Of a stretch of 64,000 bases of DNA, positions 10,429-19,632 are shown piece after piece. Made by a program: the position numbers and the translations under genes. The DNA lies in assembly GCF_014356525.2 (NCBI RefSeq), contig NC_052507.1:60822553-60886552 (forward strand). The letters run 5' to 3'. Every line of letters starts with the position of its first letter. Within the stretch, counting starts at the first letter, position 1. The notes under the pieces were generated by a model. It saw only the letters and a program-made list of their open reading frames with translations, was not told where the DNA came from and did not search any database. This DNA is from Nilaparvata lugens (Eukaryota; Arthropoda; Insecta; Hemiptera; Delphacidae).

Positions 10429-13400
10429 TTATTCGAAGTGGATACTCGTCTGCGAAATAAGTGTGTTGCCTGGTGTTTGTTTGGTACGTATTTGTTGACA
10501 GGTAGGTCCATGAATCCAAATATTATTGTTTATATTCTTATCGCTTATTGTCCCGATAATACGGCTTGAGATTAGAAATATTTTGTTTTGATTCTGTGAA
10601 TTGTTTGGCGGCTCTGACGACCGATTCTCCATCAGCTCTCTTATCTTGGATAATTTAGAATATTTGCTTTGTCTATCCTCAACTTTTCTGGGTTTCAAAT
10701 TGGTTTTGAAAATTTTTGAATTGATTCTCTTAGCATATATCACGCCCTCATTCATCAGTACTTTAATAATATTTTCTTTAATTGCTATCACAGCCATAAT
10801 AATAATAATATTCACGAAGTAAATCAATGTATTTATTGTATTTCTTCCAACATAACCTTTCCATAAACAACAATCGTATAATTCCATTTTCGATAAACAA
10901 TGTACTATTCCTTTCGATTTTAGTTCACACGTTTTACCATCCATTATTATATTTTCCACATGTTCTTTAACTGACATCATAGTCATACTAATAATCATTG
11001 CAAAATAGATCAACATACTTGTTAAGCTTGTAACATAACCTCTTGGTGAACAATACACAGATGTTCTTTCCTTCAATGAACAATTCATTCCTTCTTTAAA
11101 TTTTAATGCACATATTCCATCTTCCAATAGCTTCCTATAATAATTTCTTCCTTTATCATTTTCTAAACCCGTATCCGTTATTACTTTTTCCTTGTTTTTG
11201 AGCATGTTCCTTTTCTTTATTCCGTAATTGCAATCACGACGGTAAGCTGCTTGCTTGAACCGCGTGTGCTTCGGGTGCATGTTGGTATCATTATCCACTT
11301 CATTCTGGTGCCGGTATTCCTCCCTGCATGTTGCCTTCTTTTCCTGGTCGCTTGGTTCCTGTGCCTCTTTTTTGTGGTGTTTGAATTTGGCATGCGGACG
11401 GTAACCTCTCTTCCGGGGCCTTCTTTGTTGTTTTCTCCGGTGGGCCTTCCGGTGTTGGACTCTAGGGTTCGCTCCGACGTCGTCCTGCCGGTCACACTTT
11501 CGGCTTGCTTTGGTAGCGGTTTGCTCCTTGAACCTAGTGTGCCGCGGGTGGATCCAATGATGCTTGGGTGGTGGCTGCTCAAACCGGGTAGGTTGTGGGG
11601 TTATTGCATGCTGGTACACAGGCTCGGTGCATGACTGTGGTTCATTATTTTCAGGCTTGGTTATTGGCAATTCTTTAATCATTTCTGTGTCAATGCTGTA
11701 AAATATTTTCGGTGGTGGGCTGGTTACTGGTGGTAGTTCTTCGGGAGGGAATAGCAGACTTAATATAGGTTGTTTTTTGCATACCGAATTTGATGCATGT
11801 TTGACATCTTTATTTGGTGGCGGGCTGGTGCGGTGGTGGATTTGTTCTGGTGGTTGATTTACTGTAGGTTTTTGTTGGTCTGTTATTATTGTGCATGCCA
11901 CTGTATAGGATGTGTTTAGCCTATTGCTATTTTGATTATGATCGTCCTGATTTGTGAAATTTATATCCTGTTTATCGTTTCTCTTCCAATGACGTCTGCT
12001 GTCATAATGTGCTTCTTTGTGATACCGTTTACTATTGTAATATTGGGATCTGTTCCTGGAATTATTTTCAATGTACTTTGCACTTTGCGCATTTGCTCCA
12101 GCGTTTGCAATATAATTTTCACTATTATAATTTTTTCTGAAATGACTATTATTATTGTTTTTAGATTGAGTAAAATTTCCTGCTTGTCTGTTTATATAAT
12201 TTGGCTCAGAAGTAGCTGACTGGATACAATGTAAATGTTCTATCAATTCTTCACAACTGGAAATTGAAGATACTGCCAGTGTCATACGAACATTGAAAGG
12301 AAGCTTTTTTGATAAGATGTGGACCAGTGATGAATCAGTTAGAGATTCGTCTAACTGATCGTTTCTGCTCATCAGATCTGTTATAAAATCAGTGTAGGAT
12401 TGTCCATTTCTGCTATTGTAAGTGCATAAAATAATTTCCGACAATGCGTCCATCTGTTTACATTTACTCCAATACTGTTGCAGGAACTGGGAGATGAAAT
12501 CCTCCAGGCTATTGATATCTCGCATCCGGCTCTGGAAAAACATCAGCGGCTCGCCAAGTAGTAAACTGGACAATTGGAAACGCCACATTAACCAAGAGGT
12601 GGGTGTCAGTTCTTGAACGGCTCTTATTTGGTCCACAAATGGTTTGGGTTGCATGTGACGGTAGGAATTATCAAATTTTCCAAGATTTTGGAAAGGTTGA
12701 GGGCTATTTACTGGTTCAATCGGTATACAATGTATTCTGCTGGCTGGAATATTTTCCATGGATGTCGCTAGTCTGGAGACTCTTTCTTCACTTGCGGTCC
12801 ATTTATCATCTATAGTTTTCATGTTCTCTTTCACTTCGTCATATAATTTGGTTATCTTCAACTGCTGTCCGCCTATAGCATTCTCCAACATGCCATATCT
12901 CTCACTTGATTTTGCCCCCTCCTCCGCTAAATTTGCCATACATGCCTGCATGTTACTTTGTTCCTTGACTATTTCCACTATTTTCTTATTATTTTCCTCC
13001 ACTTTCGACTCTATCTCGCCCTTATTTTCTAACACCTTTCCCATGACCGTTCCCATGATAGCGGTGCCCAGCTCCTTACCCAATACGTCCACCTGTTTTT
13101 CAACTTCCTTTGGTACGTCATCCAACCGTTCATTTATTTGACAGGTGACATCATCTAGACGAGTTTCTAGCTTTTTGATAACTGCAGATTGAGTATCTAT
13201 TTTTGTATCTATTATATTTCTCACTTCCTCCCTGAAGCTAGAAAATTTTGCATCCATGGTTTTAATACCTTCTTGTACAGTCTTGGTAATATTTTCAGTG
13301 ATAGTTTCACTATTTTTCTGCATAGCTTCCCGGTTTGCCTTCGCTTCGTTGTCCTGTCTTGCTAAGATTTGACTGAGCATGAGTTTGAGTTCGTTTGTAG

Positions 13401-13830
13401 AATCATTTGCCATAAGATTGGTAATGTAACCGACTGAAGAGCCTAATGTTGTATTGCGTTTTTCCAGGTTGGTGGCGGATGGCGGTTGACTAGTCACGTT
13501 GGATGGCGATTGGGTGGCGGCACTCTCTGTTCCCTCGGCGACGCTTGGAGCGATCTGCGAAGACGCCGGTACCGGGTTGGACGCCCTCACTCCCTCAGTC
13601 GGACTCTCATCGGAATTACTCGCATCGACGGCGTTATCGATCTTCGTAGAAGACAATTGGGCCAAGTTTTGCGGGTCGAAATTGATGGAGCATATGCTGC
13701 CTCCCTCTCTCTCTCGTGGGGTCTCCGCTGCATTGTCCTGGGGCTGTTGATTTGCCGGTGTCGTGGCTACATAGTTTTGGGGATGTTCGCTGAAGTAGGA
13801 AATTTGCGAGTTAGCCGGCGACTGGTTCAT
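10429..13830 (-). CDS. gag: Gag-like polyprotein with coiled coil and membrane-helix repeats
   Basis: Uninterrupted 1133-residue ORF, the only coding capacity of the LTR element. The start ATG sits in a strong context (ACC before ATG). Seen in order: Ser/Pro/Thr-rich head (1-130); Lys/Glu-rich heptad-like helix, a likely coiled coil (145-360); capsid-like helical region (about 395-535) with TSWLMWRFQL, FISQFLQQYW and LPFNVRMTL, the layout of retrotransposon Gag capsids; Asn/Arg-rich segment (550-640); Pro-rich segment (650-760) with PTRFEQ and HTRFK motifs; very basic segment (760-870), probably nucleic-acid binding and perhaps replacing the CCHC zinc knuckle, which is absent. Two related units follow (about 904-963 and 964-1026), each with cysteines then a hydrophobic helix. 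Such repeats are unusual in Gag and could be a captured or membrane-targeting module. No protease or polymerase follows. Capsid assignment is by pattern, not search. Confidence 0.75.
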   Translation of the reverse strand: MNQSPANSQISYFSEHPQNYVATTPANQQPQDNAAETPREREGGSICSINFDPQNLAQLSSTKIDNAVDASNSDESPTEGVRASNPVPASSQIAPSVAEGTESAATQSPSNVTSQPPSATNLEKRNTTLGSSVGYITNLMANDSTNELKLMLSQILARQDNEAKANREAMQKNSETITENITKTVQEGIKTMDAKFSSFREEVRNIIDTKIDTQSAVIKKLETRLDDVTCQINERLDDVPKEVEKQVDVLGKELGTAIMGTVMGKVLENKGEIESKVEENNKKIVEIVKEQSNMQACMANLAEEGAKSSERYGMLENAIGGQQLKITKLYDEVKENMKTIDDKWTASEERVSRLATSMENIPASRIHCIPIEPVNSPQPFQNLGKFDNSYRHMQPKPFVDQIRAVQELTPTSWLMWRFQLSSLLLGEPLMFFQSRMRDINSLEDFISQFLQQYWSKCKQMDALSEIILCTYNSRNGQSYTDFITDLMSRNDQLDESLTDSSLVHILSKKLPFNVRMTLAVSSISSCEELIEHLHCIQSATSEPNYINRQAGNFTQSKNNNNSHFRKNYNSENYIANAGANAQSAKYIENNSRNRSQYYNSKRYHKEAHYDSRRHWKRNDKQDINFTNQDDHNQNSNRLNTSYTVACTIITDQQKPTVNQPPEQIHHRTSPPPNKDVKHASNSVCKKQPILSLLFPPEELPPVTSPPPKIFYSIDTEMIKELPITKPENNEPQSCTEPVYQHAITPQPTRFEQPPPKHHWIHPRHTRFKEQTATKASRKCDRQDDVGANPRVQHRKAHRRKQQRRPRKRGYRPHAKFKHHKKEAQEPSDQEKKATCREEYRHQNEVDNDTNMHPKHTRFKQAAYRRDCNYGIKKRNMLKNKEKVITDTGLENDKGRNYYRKLLEDGICALKFKEGMNCSLKERTSVYCSPRGYVTSLTSMLIYFAMIISMTMMSVKEHVENIIMDGKTCELKSKGIVHCLSKMELYDCCLWKGYVGRNTINTLIYFVNIIIIMAVIAIKENIIKVLMNEGVIYAKRINSKIFKTNLKPRKVEDRQSKYSKLSKIRELMENRSSEPPNNSQNQNKIFLISSRIIGTISDKNINNNIWIHGPTCQQIRTKQTPGNTLISQTSIHFE

Positions 13831-14439
13831 GGTGATGTTATTATGGAATACTTCGAGTAAATAGCCAAGTGTGTTGCCAAGTCTCAGGAATATTAAAATG
13901 GATTCAGTGATAGTGCCTATTCTGGATAAAATTGTGTTGTGTTAAAGTTTCAAGTGTCATGTACATATATTACAAAAAGACCTTCGAGTGCTACAGGTAC
14001 GCTTATCAACATAGACAGATATGGCTTACAAATTACACTAATATAGTTCTTAAAATTTTAATTAGGGTTTTATCCTCCTGAATAACCACAGTATTATAAT
14101 GCCTCAAATAACCTATAACCCTGGTCAGCATACAATGTCTAGATTCAAAGATCAAAATCAAATTTTTACTATAACTTTTATGGAAATTTCCATCCAATTT
14201 TTTTCTCTATTATGAGAATTATATTATCAAACTCGTGTGATACAGTTTGTCTGTATTCATGCAGCTTGAAAAATTTTAATTTGAAGAGCAACTCAATTAT
14301 TTAAGCCAGAACTTATAATAGATTATCAGATATATCTTGTCAAAACAACTTCAGATTATGTTTCTTGCAGCTTTCTGTTTTATCAATAATTTTATGAATC
14401 ATTGATAGTGAGATTGAGTAGGTAAGCTTTTCATCATGC
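13831..14439 (-). other. 5' leader of LTR element
   Basis: Untranslated region between the primer-binding site and the Gag-like start codon. About 610 bp, AT-rich, no ORF of note. A packaging signal would be expected here by analogy, but none can be recognised. Confidence 0.55.
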
Positions 14440-14457
14440 TCCACTGGTTGGGTGCCA
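14440..14457 (-). promoter_or_regulatory. Primer-binding site, tRNA-Lys-like
   Basis: The minus strand reads TGGCACCCAACCAGTGG three bases downstream of the 5' LTR end. It starts with TGG, complementary to a tRNA CCA end. The first eleven bases differ at one position from the tRNA-Lys-type TGGCGCCCAAC used by many LTR elements; the rest matches less well. Confidence 0.65.
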
Positions 14458-14460
14458 TTG

Positions 14461-16840
14461 TGTGAAGTTGTGCTCCTGGGGGGGTTATCTCTTATGATAG
14501 AGTCCCACGTTATGAAGCTATTGTGAGAAGTTGTGGATTGTAATTCCTTCACAGATAATACGATGTTTCTGGTATTTATAAGAGCAGTCTCTAAATTCCC
14601 TCTTTTGCGAATAAATTCACAAAAAATTAAGGCCTTCCGGCTCGCAAAATTACTGGGTTCAAACCTCAGCTCTAGCTCAGTGGTAGAAACATGAATTTTA
14701 TAAATACAAATAATCACCATAAGGTTCAGTGATCGGTAATTGGTAATTCTTACCGCTGCTTCTATGAAGTTCTTGAAGAATACCAGTAAGGAAATTAAAA
14801 GAATATTTGATGACTGATTATCAGTAACCATGTACCACTAGAGAATAATCAGGACCAACTATAGTTGTTTCTAGTTGATTCTTAAAACGCTCGTCGTGAA
14901 TACAAGTATTCACCAATATACCCTTTCAAAATTCCTTAGAACTTACAACGCCAGTTCTTGAAGCTCTCTGGATCCTTATATGATATAACTGGAACCTTAT
15001 TAATATAATTTCTTAATATACTTGTTCTGGCTGATAAAGTGAATATCATCAAAGGATGATAAATATTGAGTGCTCTGAATAAGGTTAATATTACTTGATT
15101 CTATGATTTTAAGTGCTGCTAAATATTTGTTGGTACCAAAACAGCTCAAACTATATAACACGAGATGAGTTGGGATATAATAAAAAATTCTATAAGTTTG
15201 TATGCTGACATAAAACACAAAATATATTCCCATAAAAAAGATGTGCATAAAATGTTCGATAAATCTATAATTCACTTAAATAATCTATTTCTAAAATCTG
15301 AATAATTATCACAGGCTTTACTAATATTCACAATAGTGAGTTTCAAATTCATAAATATATTATATTTAATACTGGTACTTATACTTCCCATCAATATAAA
15401 ATTCTGCAGATAAAAACCTGTTCGGTCTATAGGTTTGATATGATGTACTTTGTTCAATTGACAAAATTATAATTAATAAATTAATATTCAAACATGAGAT
15501 CTCAGGGATTTATATGAATTCGGGCTGTGCATGGAAGTAAGCTTCCTACATATAATAAATAAATTTATAAATGTTCTTATGAACTATGTGATATTGTTCA
15601 ACACGTGGTGACTTTTTATTTTAATTCTAATTAATTGGAATAGCGCTTTTTGTTTTAATAATTACCCCCACTGAACGTAGAAAAAACGAAAAAACGAGCT
15701 CGTTTGGTTTGACTTATCACTCACTGACTGAAGTTCTAGATGTTCTCGTGGATTGAATTAATTATTTCCAATAATTAATTGGGTAGGCTCCTTTTCGTCA
15801 CTGCTGGGCTAACGCGTGATCCAGATTTTTATAAGTTTCTTTCGAATTAAAGCTATTTTTATGGGAATCTTTACAATTACGAACTCCTTGACAGCACTGA
15901 GTTCACAAACAATTAACATTCAACCAACATACATTACATTTAAAAAAGGGTTTGGCTTAATAATTCATTAAAAATTTTTAAAAGGAAGAAGAAAAAACCC
16001 TAAACTCCATGTGCATCCTCTCGGGTTGGGATCTTAAGCCAGAAGAAGGAGGTTTTCAGAAAAATTTGCCTCTTCCTAGAATAATTCTGTAAGCTACTCT
16101 CTGATTGGCCTTCAATTTAATAGACTCAATACAATTGGTTGCCTTGGGAATCAGGGCTTCCTCGGCTTTATAATAGAAAAAATTAAATAAAAGAAGTTTT
16201 TATACAAATATATGGAGTGTTTATCTTAAATTGAATTCATAAATAAATCGTAACATACGATTTTAATAGATAATACATTTAGTTTTTATATGAGTTTTGT
16301 ATACTCTTGATTTATCATGCTTTTTTGGATTATAATAAATATTTATACAGAAATAATAGTTGTTTGTAATTCTACACATCGACTTCCTTTAGTATACATA
16401 ATATATCCTTTATGAGTGAATTTTATATGATTCAACCGGTCATATGGGTTGATCGAATAATCAGCTGATTCGTTCAGTATTGGTTCTGATAATTATCGAT
16501 TTATCCAAGATCGACTAATTCTTTTCAAAATGTAAACAAGTAACTCTAACCTCAATGTTCATGCATTTTATTTTTATTTTTTTTTTTATAATCCGCCAAT
16601 AATAAGTATGCCGCTTTATAATTTTTTGATCTTACCAATGGGTTCTCATAATTATTAAATCACAATAATACATGTTTTCTTATCGTTGTTGATAATGCTA
16701 TTACTCCTAATCGCTAATAATACTTGCTTTGAGTTGATTTACTCTTTGGGTAGGTCTAACCTTCTTTCCAATTTTATAGTTCTATTACATTTCATTGGCT
16801 CATTTAAAAATATTTGGTGGTTTCAAATTACCACGTGACA
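14461..16840 (-). repeat. 5' LTR of gag-only element, interrupted
   Basis: Same sequence as 8100-9512 but 967 bp longer because of an insertion at 14773-15728. LTR sequence resumes at 15737 after a repeated TGAAGTTC. The insertion probably separates or disturbs the LTR promoter region, so transcription from this copy may be altered. Confidence 0.9.
14765..15736. mobile_element. 956-bp insertion with 8-bp target duplication
   Basis: TGAAGTTC occurs at 14765-14772 and again at 15729-15736, while the other LTR has it once (about 8404-8411). The inserted 956 bp begins TTGAAGAATACC and ends TCACTCACTGAC. I see no terminal inverted repeat, no poly-A end and no convincing ORF. It contains the palindrome AACGAGCTCGTT near its right end. 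An 8-bp duplication recalls hAT transposons, but the ends do not look like hAT, so the class is open. Confidence 0.8.
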
Positions 16841-16844
16841 GTCG

Positions 16845-17340
16845 CTAGTAGCTTCTGAAGTAAACATTATGAAACTATGATTATTTCAAATAGTTTACCT
16901 CTATATTATTGTAGTCTCATATCTCATATTTTGCAAAGATTGAAGAAACTTTACATTTGTTTGAACACAACATTAATCTGTTAAGTATAAAGTTATGATC
17001 AGATTTTGAATTCGATTGTTGTAACCTATTTTGTCATTTGTGTAATTTTTTAATGATAGGCTACACTGAGTTGAAATTTCCAAGTTAAGGATTTAAAAGC
17101 TCCCAAAATGTCAATTGTTCGAATTTCTCAATGAAGTTCAATGCAAGTAGACCTATCGCCGATGAGTCATGAAAGAAAACCATTGGCAAATCTTGGATTA
17201 GCAATGCAGAAGACAATCTAATAATTAAAAATGTTGTCTTTCTTCATAGTTCATAGTCTATTTCTACATAATCAACTCTACTGATTGTCCTAAATTTAAT
17301 TATAAATTCAACTGGAGTCAACGATCAAAGTCATATTTAG
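16845..17340. other. AT-rich non-coding DNA
   Basis: Right flank of the LTR element. No gene or repeat recognised. Confidence 0.5.
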
Positions 17341-17566
17341 TTATCTAATGATACACCTGTGTCCTATTTTGCAAAACCAGGGAACTGAGTTGGAATATTC
17401 ACATGCCCTTTCGGATTGCACATAGACGTCCGCTAATAAAATTTGAAAGCAGCATATTGTAAGATTAGTTACGCTGACATTTCTAACAGTTATGTTATCG
17501 GCGTAAGAGGCAATAACAATTAGTATGCATAACGCATACAAACTGAAGACGATAAAAAGCTCTCAT
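17341..17566 (-). pseudogene. Possible frameshifted secreted-peptide ORF
   Basis: The minus strand has an ATG at 17566 followed within a few codons by a run of five T (plus-strand A at 17554-17558). After this run, a different frame is open to a TAA at 17341. That frame starts with a strongly hydrophobic segment (Leu/Ile/Val/Cys-rich, about 15 residues) ending near Ala-Ser-Tyr-Ala-Asp, which looks like a signal peptide with a cleavage site. It continues with a 50-residue tail holding two N-glycosylation sequons and five cysteines. As the sequence stands, the ATG and the long frame are out of register by one base. It could be a decayed gene, a sequencing error in the homopolymer, or chance. 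No family recognised. Confidence 0.3.
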
Positions 17567-17639
17567 TTTGCGCTTAATTTGTGTTGTCACGCGAGCAAAT
17601 AGGTAAGCGTAAATAGGTTTATTTGGCAAGCATGGTGAG

Positions 17640-18140
17640 CAATAGTATAGAAGCTAGAAGGTGAAGAAAACATGGTGGAGATGGTGATGGTGGAGAGTCC
17701 TTGTACAGGATACGAAATACCCGAAGAAAGTTATAATAGGATGCAATGATGATAATTATAATAATAATTGCCTTTATTGATCAAATATACAATAATTTGT
17801 TACAAAAATATTTCTCTATAAGTATTACATTATTGGCATTCGCCCCATGGATGAGATCCATCCGGGGCAATGATGATGAAAATCGGTGTATATGATGCAG
17901 AAATTGAAAATATAAAGAATATAATTGAGAAGAAGATGCGAAATATGGTGAGAATGTTAGATAGTACAGATGCTAAAAGGTGAAAAATATGGTGGAGAGT
18001 CCTTGTACAGGATGCAAAATATTTGAAGAAAGTAGGATAATAAGGTGCAATGATGGAGAAAATCGAAGTTTGAGATGCAGAAATTGAGAAATATAAAGAA
18101 TGTAATTGAAAAGAAGATGCGAAATATGGAGAGTATGGTG
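17640..18140. repeat. ~180-bp tandem duplication, purine-rich
   Basis: Two diverged copies share GAGAGTCCTTGTACAGGAT (about 17694 and 17996), ATGCAGAAATTGA, and AGAAGATGCGAAATATGG (17931 and 18112). The period is about 180 bp once the insertion at 17754-17866 is removed from the first copy. Confidence 0.75.
17743..17877 (-). mobile_element. 113-bp retroposed LINE tail with 11-bp duplication
   Basis: GCAATGATGAT flanks the segment on both sides (17743-17753, 17867-17877). The paralogous copy at about 18043-18063 has this site only once, so it serves as an empty site. On the minus strand the insert ends AATAAAGGCAATTATTATTA, a poly-A signal with a short ATT repeat tail. This is the shape of a severely 5'-truncated LINE insertion. 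Confidence 0.75.
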
Positions 18141-19426
18141 GAAAAACTGGAAATGATGGATAGGAGTTGTGGAACATAGAACTACCATAGAACTACCTAG
18201 TGGAGTAGTAGAGAGAAGTACCTCAGAATAAACAATCTAGTATAGAAGTTTTCTCTGCTTTAGCTCACAAAGCTTTCAGTATAGACGTTTTCTCTGGTAG
18301 TAGTAGAGTAGTAGATGGAAAAATGTTGTGTAGAAGATGTAAAAATGAAGAATATGATGGGAGAGAAGTAATAATGAGACGGATTGGATTATTCAAATTA
18401 AAGAGATAGATGAATGTGGACTTGAAAAAAGAAGAGAAGAGAATATTGGAGAAAAAAATGAAGAAATAGAATAAATTCGATGCCAAGATGTAGCGTTGAG
18501 AATAGAAAAAATATTTTTGAGACATCGAAGAAGTTTAAGAGCATACTGGTGGGAAGTTCGTTGAATGACTGAATGGAAAATGCAAAGGACACGATGGAGT
18601 AAGAAATTAAGATGAATCTAATCTAACAGTTGAGAAAGTAGAAGAAGTAGTGAAAGACTCCGAATATGTTGAAGAGATAATGAAATGATGAAGAAAATAA
18701 TACGCAAGACGATTATTGTGACCAAGTGTAAAATGGGAATTATGAAAATAGAGGAGAGGAAAATTAGTGAAAATGGAGAAGATCAAGGAAACAGAGAATG
18801 AACAAGGAAGTTCGTAATAAGCATTTGATTGGAATCATGAATGGAACGAAAATTTAGAAAAATGCAGAATACGAAAAGAAGGAAGGCGGAGAAGATGAAA
18901 TATTGTACTTATTAGCAGATTATGAATAGAATCATGAATGCAAAAATAATGAAATGGGAGAAAAGAGAAGAAAAAGGAGAAAAATGACGATCCTAACGGA
19001 GAACATTGAGATATTAGTTTTACTAAGAGGAGAAAATAAGAAAGAGACAAGAAATTGTATTGAAACAAGGATGAGGTAAAGGGGAAATGTAGGAAAAGTT
19101 GAAGATGTGGAAGATGAAATGAGAATTGATCATGGGTATGAAAAGAGAGAAAAAAGGAGAAACTGAAGATATAAGAAAAATAGAATGGAGTCGCTGGGTT
19201 AGGAAAAAGGGGAGAAAATTAATGCTAAAGATTGGGAGAAAAAACGGGAGAAAATCAAGAAGATGTAGAGGGATGAGAATGGGATAAAGAAAAGATTTAA
19301 AGGATATGGCAAGGAGATATAAATTAATGCATCTCGACACATAGACTCTATAGTGGGGTGCTACACGATAGTTTAATGAAAATAATTTAAGTTAACGGAC
19401 TTCTTTTCTTATTGTAAATGCTTTAT
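18141..19426. other. Kilobase-scale purine-rich tract
   Basis: The plus strand is dominated by A and G (GAAGAAG, GGAGAAAA, AATGGAG patterns) to about 19330. Minus-strand open frames here are Phe/Ser/Leu/Ile low-complexity translations of the tract and are not supported as genes. Confidence 0.6.
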
Positions 19427-19632
19427 TATTAACTCTGTTGTAGTTCTAACACTGTGTTACCTGCAAATATTTCAAAATTCAAAGCCTCAAAGGTTTTCAA
19501 AATCAGCCTCAGAGGCTGTTGAAGCTCCTCTTCAGGAGTGAAATGCATTCCTCAATACTCCAAGAAAAGTAAGTGTTTTTTTTTTGAAATATTTACAAGT
19601 AACACAGTGTCAGAACTACAACAGAGTTATTA
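19427..19632. mobile_element. Foldback element with ~47-bp inverted repeats
   Basis: The left arm begins TATTAACTCTGTTGTAGTTC and contains CACTGTGTTAC. The right arm is its near-exact reverse complement, ending AGAACTACAACAGAGTTATTA, with about four mismatches. The ~110-bp centre holds a small hairpin around CAGCCTCAGAGGCTG. No coding capacity; a MITE-like unit. Confidence 0.75.

Larger units (their letters stand above)
8096..16844 (-). mobile_element. Gag-only LTR retrotransposon with target duplications
   Basis: A complete insertion on the minus strand. Two long direct repeats (8100-9512 and 14461-16840) start TGTGAAGTTG and end CACGTGACA on the plus strand, so both orientations give TG...CA ends. 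The 4-bp sequence GTCG flanks both outer ends (8096-8099, 16841-16844). A 4-bp duplication fits Ty3/Gypsy-type integration. A primer-binding site lies 3 bp inside the right LTR. The internal region is about 4.95 kb and holds one long ORF (10429-13830). I see no protease DTG/DSG, reverse-transcriptase YxDD, RNase H or integrase in any frame. There is no clean polypurine tract next to 9512 (the minus strand reads AGAGGGCG there). Non-autonomous; it would need trans-acting Pol. The LTRs differ at about ten positions by eye outside the insertion, so it is young. Confidence 0.9.

Noticed and set aside
10601..13860. Several plus-strand open frames of 60-127 codons opposite the Gag-like ORF
   Set aside because: They are antisense shadows of the long minus-strand ORF with no domain content.
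14340..14831. 163-codon minus-strand frame spanning the LTR start
   Set aside because: Largely LTR sequence, also present in the other LTR, and it runs across the primer-binding site and the insertion junction.
17830..19340. Series of minus-strand frames rich in Phe, Ser, Leu and Ile
   Set aside because: Mirror translations of the purine-rich tract; low complexity, no start context or domains.
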